Positions 1 through 12,093 of a DNA stretch of 64,000 nucleotides are shown one piece after another. The translations under genes and the position numbers were made by a program. The stretch is from NCBI RefSeq assembly GCF_035594125.1, contig NC_087152.1, positions 17,427,001-17,491,000 on the forward strand, read 5' to 3'. This DNA is from Scylla paramamosain (lineage: Eukaryota > Arthropoda > Malacostraca > Decapoda > Portunidae). Each line of letters opens with the position of its first letter. Position 1 is the first letter of the stretch. The notes beneath the pieces were generated by a model. The model worked only from the letters and a program-made list of their open reading frames with translations, was not told the DNA's origin and ran no database searches.

Positions 1-102
1 ATCATACTATGTGCTTGCCACAAGTAACTTGATTTAGTGTCACTTGAATAACAAGTTCCACAGAATGGTGCCCTAGCTCTAAAAAAGAAGAAAAAATAAC
101 AT

Positions 103-783
<681 letters not shown>

Positions 784-1336
784 ATGGTTATTTTTTATTT
801 GACAGGTGGGACCTGCTCTCATGTTGCAACAATACTCTTCCATGTGGAAGCAACATTCTGCATCAGGGGTCTGCAAACACCTACACAAGTCAAAGCATAC
901 TGGCTTATCCTGAAGGTTTTGGGGAAGCTACCATATGGAGAAGTATCATCAACAAATTTTTCTTCAGCAAGTAGGAGAAAAAGAGTGCTGGATGATACCA
1001 TAAGACAATAAGCTCCACTAAATGTATCAGTAATGCTGACATTTGTAAGCCACCAAAGATGAAGAGAAAAAAAATTTATGCAAAGCCTTTTTGACAAAAA
1101 TGCTGTCTGCAATGTCTCTTGAGCCCCCTTTCAATGAGGTATTTATTCCATCTGCAATTTCCTTAGCAAAAGATCTTCCACTTCCTCCCACCAAACTTAA
1201 AGACACCAATTTAGTAAGTAGTGGTAGCCTCCATAAACTACAAGCAGCAGCCCGGAAAGTGAAGGTGAGCATAACCAAGGATCAGGCAGTTTTGGAATGT
1301 GCAACATGGGCACAAGCAAAGTCACAAATAGGGTGA
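784..1336 (+). pseudogene. Decayed SWIM-finger / YqaJ-exonuclease-like fragment
   Basis: Two plus-strand pieces (about 784-1011 and 1091-1336) in different frames. The first contains GGTCSHVATILFHVEA, which resembles the C-x-H half of a SWIM zinc finger in a large family of arthropod proteins where SWIM is followed by a YqaJ-like exonuclease. The second ends with a segment like the linker that precedes the exonuclease in that family (VSITKDQAVLECATWAQAKS). The exonuclease core is not recognisable: the frame closes at 1336 and a CA microsatellite follows. Such genes are often multicopy and may be transposon-borne. I read this as a frameshifted, truncated relic rather than a working gene. Confidence 0.45.
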
Positions 1337-1417
1337 CATCCAGATGGTGTCCGATTTGGCGCAGGCAACACCTTGGTTAATGCCCATAGACTTAAAGTGC
1401 TGCACTATAAAATCACC

Positions 1418-1442
1418 AACACACACACACACACACACACAC
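1418..1442. repeat. (CA)n microsatellite
   Basis: About twelve CA units between the SWIM/YqaJ-like relic and the putative coiled-coil exon. Confidence 0.95.
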
Positions 1443-1456
1443 ATTTTTGGATAAAC

Positions 1457-1625
1457 ATGACAGAGGGCGGCACCCCAAAGGAAAGGGCATCTTTTGAAGG
1501 TTTCATTGGAGAAGAAAGAGAACTGAATTATAGGTTGCAGTGTAGAAAGATTTTGTATATGGAGGAAATGATTGACAATTTATTGGAGAGAGTAAAATCA
1601 TTAGAGGCACACCAGAAGGAGACAG
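1457..1625 (+). CDS. Putative short exon encoding a charged coiled-coil segment
   Basis: From an ATG at 1457 an open frame of 56 codons runs to a GT donor-like site (GAGACAG|GTATGG) at 1625/1626. The translation is hydrophilic and its second half is heptad-like and Leu/Glu/Lys-rich (MEEMIDNLLERVKSLEAHQ), consistent with a coiled coil. I do not recognise a family. A BEL-type LTR begins 16 bp downstream, so the next exon, if any, has been displaced or lost. It could be a host exon, part of an unrecognised repeat, or chance coding-like sequence. Confidence 0.25.
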
Positions 1626-1641
1626 GTATGGGGTTGGTGAT

Positions 1642-2169
1642 TGTTACTGTATGTAAAGCGTATGTACCTCACGTCATTATTCCTCGGCATTTATAAGTGA
1701 AATGTTCAATAGTTTTCTATTTGCATGAAAACGTGTAATATGTGTAAGTATCAGTATTCAATGCTATATTAAGCACCGAAGCCGATGCTCACTTGTTAAT
1801 AGTGTGGGGTTAACCTGCTAGTCGCCTGCGGGCATCACTCACGGCCAAGTCGCGCTCAGACAAAGACGGGCAGGATGGTGACCAAGGTAAATACTTTAAT
1901 TTTGTTGTTAAAACTGATTGTCATAGTGCCAAGTTAATTGCATGTATTGTTAATGAATATTGTAATATGTTGAAAGTGTTTAATATCCGTGTATAATGTT
2001 ATTTTGTAAGAAATTGAGACCGAGAACTTGTTCGCAGTTCTTACGGTCATGCCTACCTCATCAATAAACGTATCAGGGAGAACTGCCTTTCCTCGACCCT
2101 ACGATGATGGGTGTGATCAGTAAAACAGATCACCTGAGAGCCAATTGATGCCCAGCCAGTGCGGCTACA
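1642..2169 (+). mobile_element. 5' LTR of BEL/Pao retrotransposon copy 1
   Basis: The 528-bp sequence begins TGTTACTG and ends GGCTACA. It matches the solo LTR at 5598-6118 and the copy at 18476-19004 along its whole length, which fixes both ends. An AATAAA lies near 2063 inside a conserved stretch before the U5-like end. The LTR is followed at once by the BEL internal leader that also begins at about 7771. No matching 3' LTR is present, since the element is cut off at about 5112. Confidence 0.85.
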
Positions 2170-5112
2170 GTAAGAACTCGACCTACAAGCAAGAAATTGG
2201 CTCCATGTGAAACCGTAGCAAGAGTGAGTCACAGGACGAGGGGACGCTGACGTAAGCCTATAGCTTGACCTCTGAGGCCCCGGGGTCAGTTCTACCCTTG
2301 ACGACAACCACTCCCTTCTACCCATTGTGCCTCGCCACCATTTTGTAGAACCCATGGTCACAGGCAAGAAAGTATAATATTATGTATGTGCACTGAATTG
2401 AGTAGCCTAAGTGAAAATTACCCACAATTAGCTAGTATTAAGAGTGGTCATTTTAATTGCTCTTTCAGTGTCTCAGTATTGACACAATTAAGTTGTTAGA
2501 TATGTCTGATACTGAGGAAATTAATGCCGTAGATGGCCTTAGGGAAGGCGAGGGTGAGCAAGTGGACAAGGATCAAACTTGTATTGAAGAAGTTAGTGTC
2601 AGGGAGCGAGTGCTGACCGACAAAGGAAGAGAATATCAAGTCAGTGTAACCAAAGGAAGAGCAGAGTCCTGTAAGCGTAAATGGAGCAGTGTTACCAGCA
2701 AGATTAAGAAAGGATTAAAAATTGTAATTAGCCCCTTTGAATTAGAGCCCATGTCAAGTGAAGTAATAGAGGCATTTCATCAGTATTATGTGGAGTACAC
2801 AAAACTGGTGGAACTAGAGCCAGAAAAGTCAGAGGAGCTAAATGAAGAGCTGGAACACAATCAACAAGTTCACCATGAAATATTAGAAAGTATAGAATGT
2901 AAAAGAAAGGAGTTAAAGAATGACAGAGGATCAATTTGTTCTAGCAAACGGTCTAGACATTCTAGAGTCTCATCTACTTCATCACGTTCATCAGCACAGA
3001 GAAAGCAAGAAGCAGCAGCAAAGGTAGCCAGACTTAGAAAGGAAATGGAATATCATGATAGTTTAGCAGAGGCAGAAGTTAGGTTAGCTAGAGACCAGGC
3101 AATGTTTGCAAAGAAAAAGAAAGAGAGAGATTTAGCAGTTGCTAGTGCAGAACTTAATGCTCTTAGCTTAGTTGAAGAAGAAGTAAAAATGCTTCCAGGT
3201 AATGATGAAAGTGTAGAGAAGCAAAGTTATCTTCAACAATACATAGAGTCACAAAATGAAATGAAAGCACAAGCAATTGCAAATCAACAAAGTGACAATG
3301 CCATGCCTCACAAATATGTTACATTCCATGACCCACAGGAACCTTCTTCTTGCAATAGAGATAATGAATTGATGACAAATGAAGTACATGGACAAATATT
3401 TAGTGAACCTCAGGTAATAAATCTCAATCCTACAGCTCAAAGTCTTGTACCAAGCTCTCGTAGACACACTCATAATGTCAACATGCCTAATAATGTGAGA
3501 CAGAATCATCAATCCTTTTCCCATCCTGGGGGAACCTTTGCAATCAATATACCTGATCCCAAGTGGAGCCTTCCTCCAATAGAGCCTAACACTTTTGATG
3601 GAGAACCCATGGAATTTCCAAGTTGGTTGAAAAACTTTGAAACTTATGTAGAGTCTAAAACTTCTATTGGTAAAGAGAGACTTGCCTACTTAGACAGGTA
3701 TACAACTGGTGAGGCAAAGGATGCCATTAAAATGTTAATGCACTTTAACTCTGATGCTGACTATGTGCAAGCAAAGAAAATTCTTAGTGATAGATTTGGA
3801 AACAAAAGCATCATAGCTGATGCTTACACAAAAAAGTTAATGAATTGGCTACCAATCTCTCCACATAATGGTCCAGCATTAACAGCATTCTCAGATTTTT
3901 TGAAGTGCTGTTTAGCTGCAATGAAACACACCTCTTATTTGTCATTTCTGAATGACCCTAGAGAGCAGAGAAAGGTGCTAGCAAAACTCCCTGAACATAT
4001 TGTTCATGACTGGAGAAAGCAAGCGATGATATATCTTGATACTAACAGTAATGACAACACTTCTAGTAGCAATGAAGAGCACCACCCACCCTTTGAAATG
4101 TTATGTGAATTTGTCCAGAAAGAAGCAAAGGGAGCAAGCAATCCATTTCTTTCCTGGAATTCAGTAAGTAGGGAAGTAAATGACTGGATCAAAACTCACA
4201 CAAGGGCAACCAATTGGAAACCAAGGGACTCAAACATCATGACAAAGAATAGAGGGAGTAGAACTTTCATGGCTAAAGCAATTGAGGAAAAACCAATGTG
4301 GTCATTCTAAAGTAAAGTAAATGTACAAGCCAACAAACAGTATCCCAAGGACCAGTATCCCAAGGAAAGGAAAGGACGATTCTGTCAATACTGTACAAAG
4401 GATCATGATTTAGATGATTGCAAGGAATTTGCCAAACTTGATGGTAATACTAGGTACAAATTTGCTAAAGAAAAATGGTTATGTACAGGGTGTCTAAAAA
4501 TGGGTCACAAAGGAAAGGATTGTAGAAGAAGGAAAGTATGTAAAGTATGTCAGAGATACCATCCCACAGCTCTTCACAATGATGACATGACAAGAACTGA
4601 GAGCCAAAGGGTGCCAGCACAAGCAACTCAGCCTAAAGATGATAAACCCACATTAGTAGCAAATAAGGTCAAAGTTACAGAATCAGTGACACATGACATG
4701 CACACCATGATAGTTCCTGTATGGTTACATCATGTTAGTAATGAAGAGAATAAAGTTTTAGTGTATGCCCTGCTGGATGAGCAGTCTGATGCTTCATTCA
4801 TCAAGGAAAGCACTCTGAATAAATTGGGAGTTAGTGGACCATCAGTGTCACTCAATATCCACACAATAAGTGGAAAACAAATCACTGATTCTATCAAAAT
4901 TCATGGACTTAAAGTAAAAGGTTATAATGAAGAAGTGGAAATATCAATCCCTTCAGCATATTCAACAGAAAACATTTCAGCTGGATGGAGTCAGATACCA
5001 AGGCCCGAGACTGCTTGTGACTGGCCCCACTTAAAGGCAATCTCTGACAAACTAATGAAATATGACCCAAACATTGACATAGGACTCCTCATTGGTCTTG
5101 ATTGTGCAGAAG
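2170..5112 (+). mobile_element. BEL/Pao retrotransposon copy 1, internal region, 3'-truncated
   Basis: A leader (2170-2501) with a GC-rich near-palindrome around 2270-2290 is followed by gag and protease. Alignment to copy 2 stops at about 5112, where the sequence changes to a relic of an I-type LINE. Reverse transcriptase, RNase H, integrase and 3' LTR are absent, so this copy cannot move by itself. Confidence 0.85.
2502..5112 (+). pseudogene. BEL/Pao gag-protease polyprotein, interrupted
   Basis: From ATG 2502 one frame continues to the truncation at 5112, broken by a single TAA at 4308-4310 where copy 2 has a CAA codon. In order: an acidic, coiled-coil-rich N-terminus; a DUF1759-like gag domain (about 3538-4160, starting with FAINIPDPKWSLPP); cysteine/histidine knuckles (about 4380-4560, CQYC, CTGCLKMGHKGKDC, CKVC); and a DUF1758-type aspartic protease (about 4690-5112) with a divergent active site, LLDEQSDASF. 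This order is standard for BEL/Pao. The stop codon and missing reverse transcriptase make it non-functional. Confidence 0.85.
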
Positions 5113-7560
5113 TTTCTTAATTCTGTGACCTGGCAACTCACCAAGACCTACCAAGCCTCAAAACAGGAAGGAGATAAGAACAATCTCCAGGAGTGAGCCC
5201 ATTACACCGGGAAGCAGATGAGCCTCATAAGGGAAGAGAAATGGTTACAGTGCATGGCAAGCCTCGATCACAACACTAACATGACCCACATGGAAAAGAA
5301 TCAATCAGGTCCGTGGCAAGCACACACGCCTGTCCTAACCCTGTAGGGAGGGCAGAGCAGCTGATGTGGGAATATCATGACAGATCAGTTACTGTCAACC
5401 TACCTGACCAATTATGTGAGGAAAAGGCAGGACTGGACTCTGGGAGCGCAGTCATTGTCACAGCTGCCACCCTCCTTATTGATGACACAGATCACAGGAT
5501 AATGAGGGAGAAACTACTCAACATGAAGAGGCTAGGTAAGGACACAGCTCCAGGTGATGACAGCATCACATACTCCATGCTCAACCACGTGTGTAACTGT
5601 TACTGTACATAAAGCGTATGTACCTCACGTCATTATTCCTCAGTAATCATAAGTGAAATGTTCAACAATTTTCTGTTTGCATGAAGACATGTAATATGTG
5701 TAAATATCAGTATTTAATGCTACATAAGCACCGAATCCAATGCTCACTTGTTAGTTGAGTGTGGTTAACCTGCTGGTCACCTGTGGGCGTCACTCACGGC
5801 CAAATCGCGCTCAAAGATGGGCAGGATGGTGACCGAGGTAAATACTTTAATTTTGTAGCAAAAACTGATTGTCATAGTGCCAAGTTGACTGCATGTATTG
5901 TTAATGAATACTATAATATGTTGAAAGTGTTTAATATCAATGTATAATGTTATTTTGTAAGAAATTAAGACTGAGAACTTATTCGCAGTTCTTACGGTCA
6001 TGCTTACCTCATCATAAATGTCAAGAGAGAGAACTGCCTTTCCTCGATCCTACGATGATGGGTGTAATCAGTAAAACAGATCACCTGAGAGCTAATGAAG
6101 ACTGCTGGTGAGGCTACAGTAACATTGCTGGTGATCCACTACTTCTGCTGTTCAACAAGTCCTTCACCCAGGGGATGCTGTCGCAGGAATGAACAGCTCA
6201 CATCATGTCCATACCGAAACCCCACAAAGCTGATAAATACAGGCCAATCAGCCTCATCCCCACTATAAGCAAAATGCTCGAGTGGATTCTCTTCAATTGC
6301 CTCCTGTTCAAGAAGGGCAAGCTTGCTCTAGGAGTGACTGGTACAACGCGAAAGCAAAAACACAGAGAAGGCATGCGACAAGGCACAGCTGCTAGACATA
6401 CTGGAGCAGCTGACCGAGCTTGGAGTTAAGGGCAAACTTCTGTGGATATAGCACTACCTCATTGACAGATGGGTCTGCGTTGTGTTCCACGGTAATGCGT
6501 CAAGTTACTACATGCTGGGAAATGGGACGCCACAGTTGGGAATAATAAGTCCCATGCTATTCAATGTATTAATGAATGTCCTAGCTACACTTCCCTACCC
6601 TGATGGCACTCAACATATAGAATACGCAGATGACATAGTCTTGCAAACCACCGACAAGAACTCCATCACTACTGTACAAGAATATTTGGACTATCTAACA
6701 ACTAAATGCATTGATATTAGCTTCACTGTCTCCTCCAAGATGAAAGTGATGGCGAGACCTGCCACACTCCACTGACCAGACTCCAACTCCAGGGTGAAGC
6801 CACTAATGGGGTGGCCACGCTTCGCTATCTCGGCGTTATCGTGGCCAGGAATGGTAGCAACAAGGTCGAAGTGCAGCACCTAAGGAAGAAGTGCCTCTCA
6901 CCTGTAACAGAGTCATCAGGGCGCTGTCGTGGCGAGGCATGGGGCATCAGGTGCCGTGCTTCTCTGTGCCTACAAAACCCTTGTGCACTCCCTAGTCGAT
7001 AATGCCAACCTAGTCATTACCATGACAAGCAGCAACACCAAAGCCCTGGAGACCATACAAAATGACGCCCTGAGGACAGTCCTCAGCGCTACTAAGTAGA
7101 CGAAAACAGAAAATCTGCCAGTTGAAACACACATGCCAGCTCTGGTAGAGTGAGTCAAATACATGGAGGCAACACTCACAATTAAAACAGCCATGACAAG
7201 TGACCATCTGGATCATGTCCTCACAGCCCTCCATCGCCATGAGGCGGAACAGAGAAGATAGAAGTGGGTCATCCAAGCAGCAAGCAGCAAGCAGTCTCCA
7301 CGACCTTGACATCCCATGGGAAGTGGCTACAGCCGGCCGCTGTACCCCGCCATGGAAGCCCCACCCCCTTCAAAGCCTCGATGTTTCCTCCAGGGCTCAT
7401 GAAGCAGGACAGCTTGACGGCTGAACTGCGACAACAAGGCCTTCAGACCATCCATAACGCATCGGACCCACACGCAGTCGAGTATTATATTGATGGCTCA
7501 GCAGAGTGAGCAGACCAGCATGAGAGACTATGTGAGGTGGTGGTTGTATGCTGAGCCAGG
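5113..7560 (+). mobile_element. Decayed I-type non-LTR retrotransposon, split by a solo LTR
   Basis: Fragments in shifting plus-strand frames match parts of the I-type ORF2 that is intact at 52342-56091. They include the linker before the reverse transcriptase (GKDTAPGDDSITYSML near 5540-5590), the finger region (PHKADKYRPISLIP near 6215-6270), GIISPMLFNVLMN near 6535, the catalytic IEYADDIVL near 6617, and YYIDGSAE, the start of an RNase H domain, near 7485. Numerous frameshifts and stops are present. The 5113-5592 and 6124-7560 parts are one element; 5598-6118 is a later LTR insertion. The last 100-odd bases before the TA array at 7650 are unassigned. Confidence 0.7.
5598..6118 (+). mobile_element. 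Solo BEL/Pao LTR with 5-bp target-site duplication
   Basis: The 521-bp LTR (TGTTACTG...GGCTACA) is homologous to 1642-2169. It is flanked on both sides by GTAAC (5593-5597 and 6119-6123). A 5-bp duplication is usual for BEL/Pao integration. It lies inside the reverse-transcriptase frame of a decayed I-type LINE, and the host frame continues on the far side. Solo LTRs form by recombination between the two LTRs of a full element. Confidence 0.92.
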
Positions 7561-7648
7561 AGGAGTTGGGAATGTGAGATAACTTTAGCCTCTTCTCCCG
7601 AGGTTAATACTTACATGTAAGATAGAATTAGGGTTGCAGAATATCATG

Positions 7649-7649
<1 letters not shown>

Positions 7650-7738
<89 letters not shown>
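7650..7738. repeat. (AT)n microsatellite replacing most of a BEL LTR
   Basis: About 44 AT units directly abut the last ~32 bp of a BEL LTR (CGGAGAGCTAATGAAGAC...), so most of the LTR of copy 2 has been replaced by or lost next to the array. Confidence 0.95.
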
Positions 7739-7740
<2 letters not shown>

Positions 7741-8130
7741 GAGAGCTAATGAAGACCTGCCGGTGCAACTACAGTAAGAACTCGATCCCACAAGTAAGAA
7801 CTCACCCCACAAGCAAGAAATTGGCTCCACGTGAGACCGTAGCAAGAGTGAGTCACGGGACAAGAAGATGCTGACGTAAACCTATATATAAGTTGACCTC
7901 TGAAGCCCCGGGGTCAGTTCTACCATTGACGACAACCACTCTCTTCTACCCACAGTGCCTCGCCACCATTTTGTAGAACCCATGGTCACAGGCAAGAAAG
8001 TATAAGAGTATGTATGTGCACTGAATTGAGTAGCCTAAATGAATGAAAATTACCCACAATTAGCTAGTATGAGTGGTAATTTTAATTGCTCTTTCAGTGT
8101 CTCAGTATTGACACAATTAAGTTGTTATAT

Positions 8131-9650
8131 ATGTCTGATACTGAGAAATTAATGCCGTAGATGGCCTTAGGGAAGTTGAGGATGAGCAAGTGGACAAGGG
8201 TCAAGCTTATTATGAAGTTAGTCTCAGGGGACGAGTGCTGACCAACAAAAGAAGGGAATATCAAGTCAGTGTAACCAAAGGAAGAGCAGAGTCCTATACT
8301 TGTAAATGAAGCAGTCTTACCAGCAAAATTAAGAAAAGACTAAACGTTGTAATTAGCCCCTTTGAATTAGAGCCCATGTCAAATGAAGCAAAAGAGGCAT
8401 TTCATCAGTATTATGTGGAATACACAAAACTGGTGGAGCTAGAGCCAGAAAGGTCAGAGGAGCTAAATGAAGAGCTGGAACACAATCAATGAGTTCACCA
8501 TGAAATATTAGAAAATATAGAATGTAAAAGAAAAGAGTTAAAGAATGACAAAGGATCAATTTGTTCTAGCAAACAGTCTAGACATTCTAGAGTCTCATCT
8601 ACTTCATCACATTCATCATCACAAAGAAAGCAAGAAGCAGCAGCAAAGGTAGCCAGACTTAGAAAGGAAATGGAATATCATGATAGTTTAGCAGAAGCAG
8701 AAGTTATGTTAGCTAAGACAAAAGCTATGTTAGCTAGAGACCAGGTAATGTTCTCAAAGAAAAAGAAAGAGATTTAGCAGTTGCTAGTGCAGAACTTAAT
8801 GTTCTTAAATTAGTTGAAGAAGAAGAAAAAATGCTTCCAAGTGATGATGAAAGTGTAGAGAAGCAAGGTTATCTTCAGCAATACATAGAGTCACAAAATG
8901 AAATGAAAACACAAGCAATTGCAAATCAAAGTGACAATGCCATGCCTCACAAATATGTTACATTCCATGACCTACAGGAACCTACCTCCTGCGATAGCGA
9001 TAATGAAATGATGACAAATGAAGTAGATGGACAAATAGTTAGTGAACCTCAAGCAATTAATTTTTGCAATTAACATACCTGATCCCAAGTGGAGCCTCCC
9101 TCCAACAGAACCTAACATTTTTGGTGGAGAACCCATGGAGTTTCCAAGCTGGATGAAAAACTTTGAAACTTACATAGAATCTAGAACTTCTATTAGCAGA
9201 GAGAGATTTGCCTACTTGAACAAGTATACAACTAGTGAGGCAAAGGATGCTATTAAAATGTTAATGCACTTTAACTCTGATGCTGACTATGGGCAAGCAA
9301 ATCTTAGGGAGAGATTTGGAAACAAAGATATCATAGCTGATGCTTACCCAAAAAAATTAATGAATTGGCTACCAGTCTTTCAGCTTAACGGTCCAGCATT
9401 AACAGCATTCTCAGATTTTTTTAAATACTGTCTAGCTGCAATGAAACACACTTCTTATTTGTCATTTCAGAACGACCCTAGAGAGCAGAGAAAGGTGCTA
9501 GCAAAACTCCTAGATCATATTGTTCATGACTGGAGAAAGCAAGTAATGACATATCTTGATACTAACAGTAACAGCAGCACTCTTAGTAGTGATGAAAAGC
9601 ACCACTCACCCTTTGAAATTTTATGTAAATTTATCCAGAAAGAAACATAA
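8131..9650 (+). pseudogene. BEL/Pao gag (copy 2), frameshifted
   Basis: Aligns at nucleotide level with the gag of copy 1. It starts at the equivalent ATG near 8131 but has a one-codon-scale deletion soon after and several stops, for example at 8491, 8776 and 9648. The DUF1759-like domain is readable from 9042 to 9650 (INIPDPKWSLPPTEP ... PREQRKVLAKLLDHIV). Compared with copy 1 it has lost about 100 bases ahead of the DUF1759 region and carries an extra short KTKAML segment near 8715. Non-functional. Confidence 0.8.
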
Positions 9651-9878
9651 GGAGCAAGCAATCCGTTTGCTTCCTGGGATTCAGTAAATTGGGAAGTAAA
9701 TGATCGGATCAAAACTCAAACAAAAGCAGCCAATTGGAAACCAAGGGAATCAAATACCATGACAAAAGATAGAGGGAGTAAAACTTTCATGGATAAATCA
9801 ATTGAAGAAAAACCAATGTGCTCATTCCAAATTAAAGTAAATGTACAAGCCAACAAATAGTATCCCAAGGAGCAGGAA

Positions 9879-12093
9879 ATGAAAGGACAGTTCTGTCACT
9901 ACTGTACAAAGGATCATGATTTAGATGATTGCAAGGAATTTGCCAAACTTGACGGTAATACCAGGTACACATTTGCTAAAGAAAGATGGTTATGTACAGG
10001 GTGTTTAAAAATGGGTCACAAGGAAAAAGATTGTAGAAGAAGGAAAGTATGTCAGAGATACCATCCCACAGCTCTTCACAATGATGAAATGACAAGGATT
10101 GAGAGCTAAAGGGTGCCAGAACAAGCAACTCGGCCTAAAAGTGATAAACCCACAACAGTAGTAGCAAATAAAGTCAAAGTGTCTGAGATGACATGCACAC
10201 CATGATAGTTCCTGTATGGTTACATCATGTTAGTAATGAAGAGAATAAAGTTTTAGTGTATGCCCTGCTGGATGAGCAGTCTGATGCTTCATTCATCAAG
10301 GAAAGCACTCTGAATAAACTGGAAGATAGCAGGCCATTAGTGTCACATAATATTCACACAATAAGTGAAAAACAAACCACTGATTCTACCAAAATTCATG
10401 GACTTAAAGTGAGAGGTTATAATGAAGAAGTGGAAATACTAATCCCTTCAGCATATTCAACAGGAAACATTTTAGCTAGATGGAGTCAGATACCAAGACC
10501 TGAGAGTGCTTGCGACTGGCCCCACTTGAAGGCAATCTCTGACAAACTAATGAAATATGATCCAAATGTTGACATAGAACTCCTCATTGGTCTTGATTGC
10601 GCAGAAGCCATTATGGCAGAAGACCAAATAGCAGGTGATAGTAAGAAGCATCCCTATGCTCATAGGGCAGAGCTAGGTTGGGGGATCATTGGTAGAATCT
10701 CTCCTCATAAAAGTCCAGTGGAGGATCCAGTGGTAGTCTACAGAACAGAATACAAGAAGTAGAAATCAATCAAGAAAAGAGGGTTAATTTCTTAGTGGTT
10801 CCTTCTAAAACCAAAGAGATGATTAATCCTTCTCAAGTGAGAAATATGTTTGAACTTGACTTCAGTGATAGAAAGTCAGCTGACACTCCATTATCATATG
10901 AAGATAAAAGGTTTATGAGTAAGATGAAAGGAGTACATCAGCTGAAGGATGGGCATTATGAGTTGCCCCTTCCTCTTATAGATGATGATGTCAAGCTTCC
11001 AAACAACAAACTATTAGCAGAGCAGAGACTCAAGTAGTTAAGAGCTAAACTTGAGAAGGATAATCAACACAAAGGTGATTACCAAAGGTTATACAGAGGT
11101 TGTACTGACAAAGGATCTAGTTATGAATGATGGTAAGGTCTGGTACATTCCACATCATGGAGTCTATCATTCGAGGAAATCAAAGAAGTTGAGAGTTGTA
11201 TCTGACTTTAGTGCAAACTACAGGAACCAGTCAGTAAACAGTTACCTATTACAAGGCCCAGACCATACCAACAAACTTGTTGGAGTGTTGTGTAGGTTTA
11301 GGCAAGAAAGCATTGCACTTGTATGTGATATAGAAGCAATGTACCATCAAGTGAAGGTCAACCCATAACATAGAGACATGTTAAGATTCCTTTGGTGGAA
11401 AAATGGTGACCTTAATGATGAGATAGCTGAATACAGAATGACAGCTCACCTGTTTGGGGCTACATCATCTCCAAGTGTAGGTAACTTTGCACTTAAGAAA
11501 GCTGCAGATGACTATGGGTGTGGATCTGATGCAGCCAAGTTTGTAAGAAATAACTTTTATGTTGATGATGGTTTGAAGTCAGTAGCTACAATGGATGAAG
11601 CTGTCACTCTTATTCAGCAGAGCAAAAAATTATGTTACAAGGGAGGTTTTAACATTCATAAGTTCTTGTCAAACAAAGATGTATTAGCTGCAACTTCTCC
11701 TCACAAGAGAGCAGATGGAGTTAAAAGTTTGGATTTTAGTAAGAATGAAGACACACTTTGGGAGTTGAGTGGTGCACAGAATCTGACACATTTCAATTTA
11801 GAATAAAGCTGAAAGACAAGCCACTCACCAGGAGAGGCATTCTGTCAACAGTGAGCTCTATATGATCCATTAAGTCTAGTGTCACCTCTCATACTGATTG
11901 GAAAGCAAATTTACAAGAATTGTGTAAGAATGCAATTTAATAGAATAATGAGGTGCCAGAGTATGTCAAACCTCAATGGATGAAATGGAAAGATGAGCTG
12001 CACAAACTAGACCAGCTAAAGGTACCTAGATGTTACAAACCTGATGACTTTGGGGAAGTAGAAAAGGTTGAACTCCATCACTTTTCAGATGCC
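9879..12093 (+). pseudogene. BEL/Pao pol (copy 2): knuckles, protease, reverse transcriptase, broken
   Basis: Consecutive pieces at 9879-10109 (zinc knuckles CTGCLKMGHKEKDC), 10193-10762 (aspartic protease, LLDEQSDASF), 10795-11037 (linker starting VPSKTKEMINPSQV), 11051-11368 (reverse-transcriptase fingers, RVVSDFSANYRNQSVN, DIEAMYHQVKV) and 11378-11806 (palm, MTAHLFGATSSPSVGNF and the catalytic NNFYVDDGL). The YVDD box and the GATSSP motif are characteristic of the BEL/Pao reverse transcriptase. The frame ends at the RNase H motif HHFSDA at 12093, where LINE-A has inserted. Several stops separate the pieces. Confidence 0.85.

Noticed and set aside
2053..2367. 104-residue minus-strand frame
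   Set aside because: Covers the BEL LTR and leader in antisense; no domain and not preserved in the other LTR copies.
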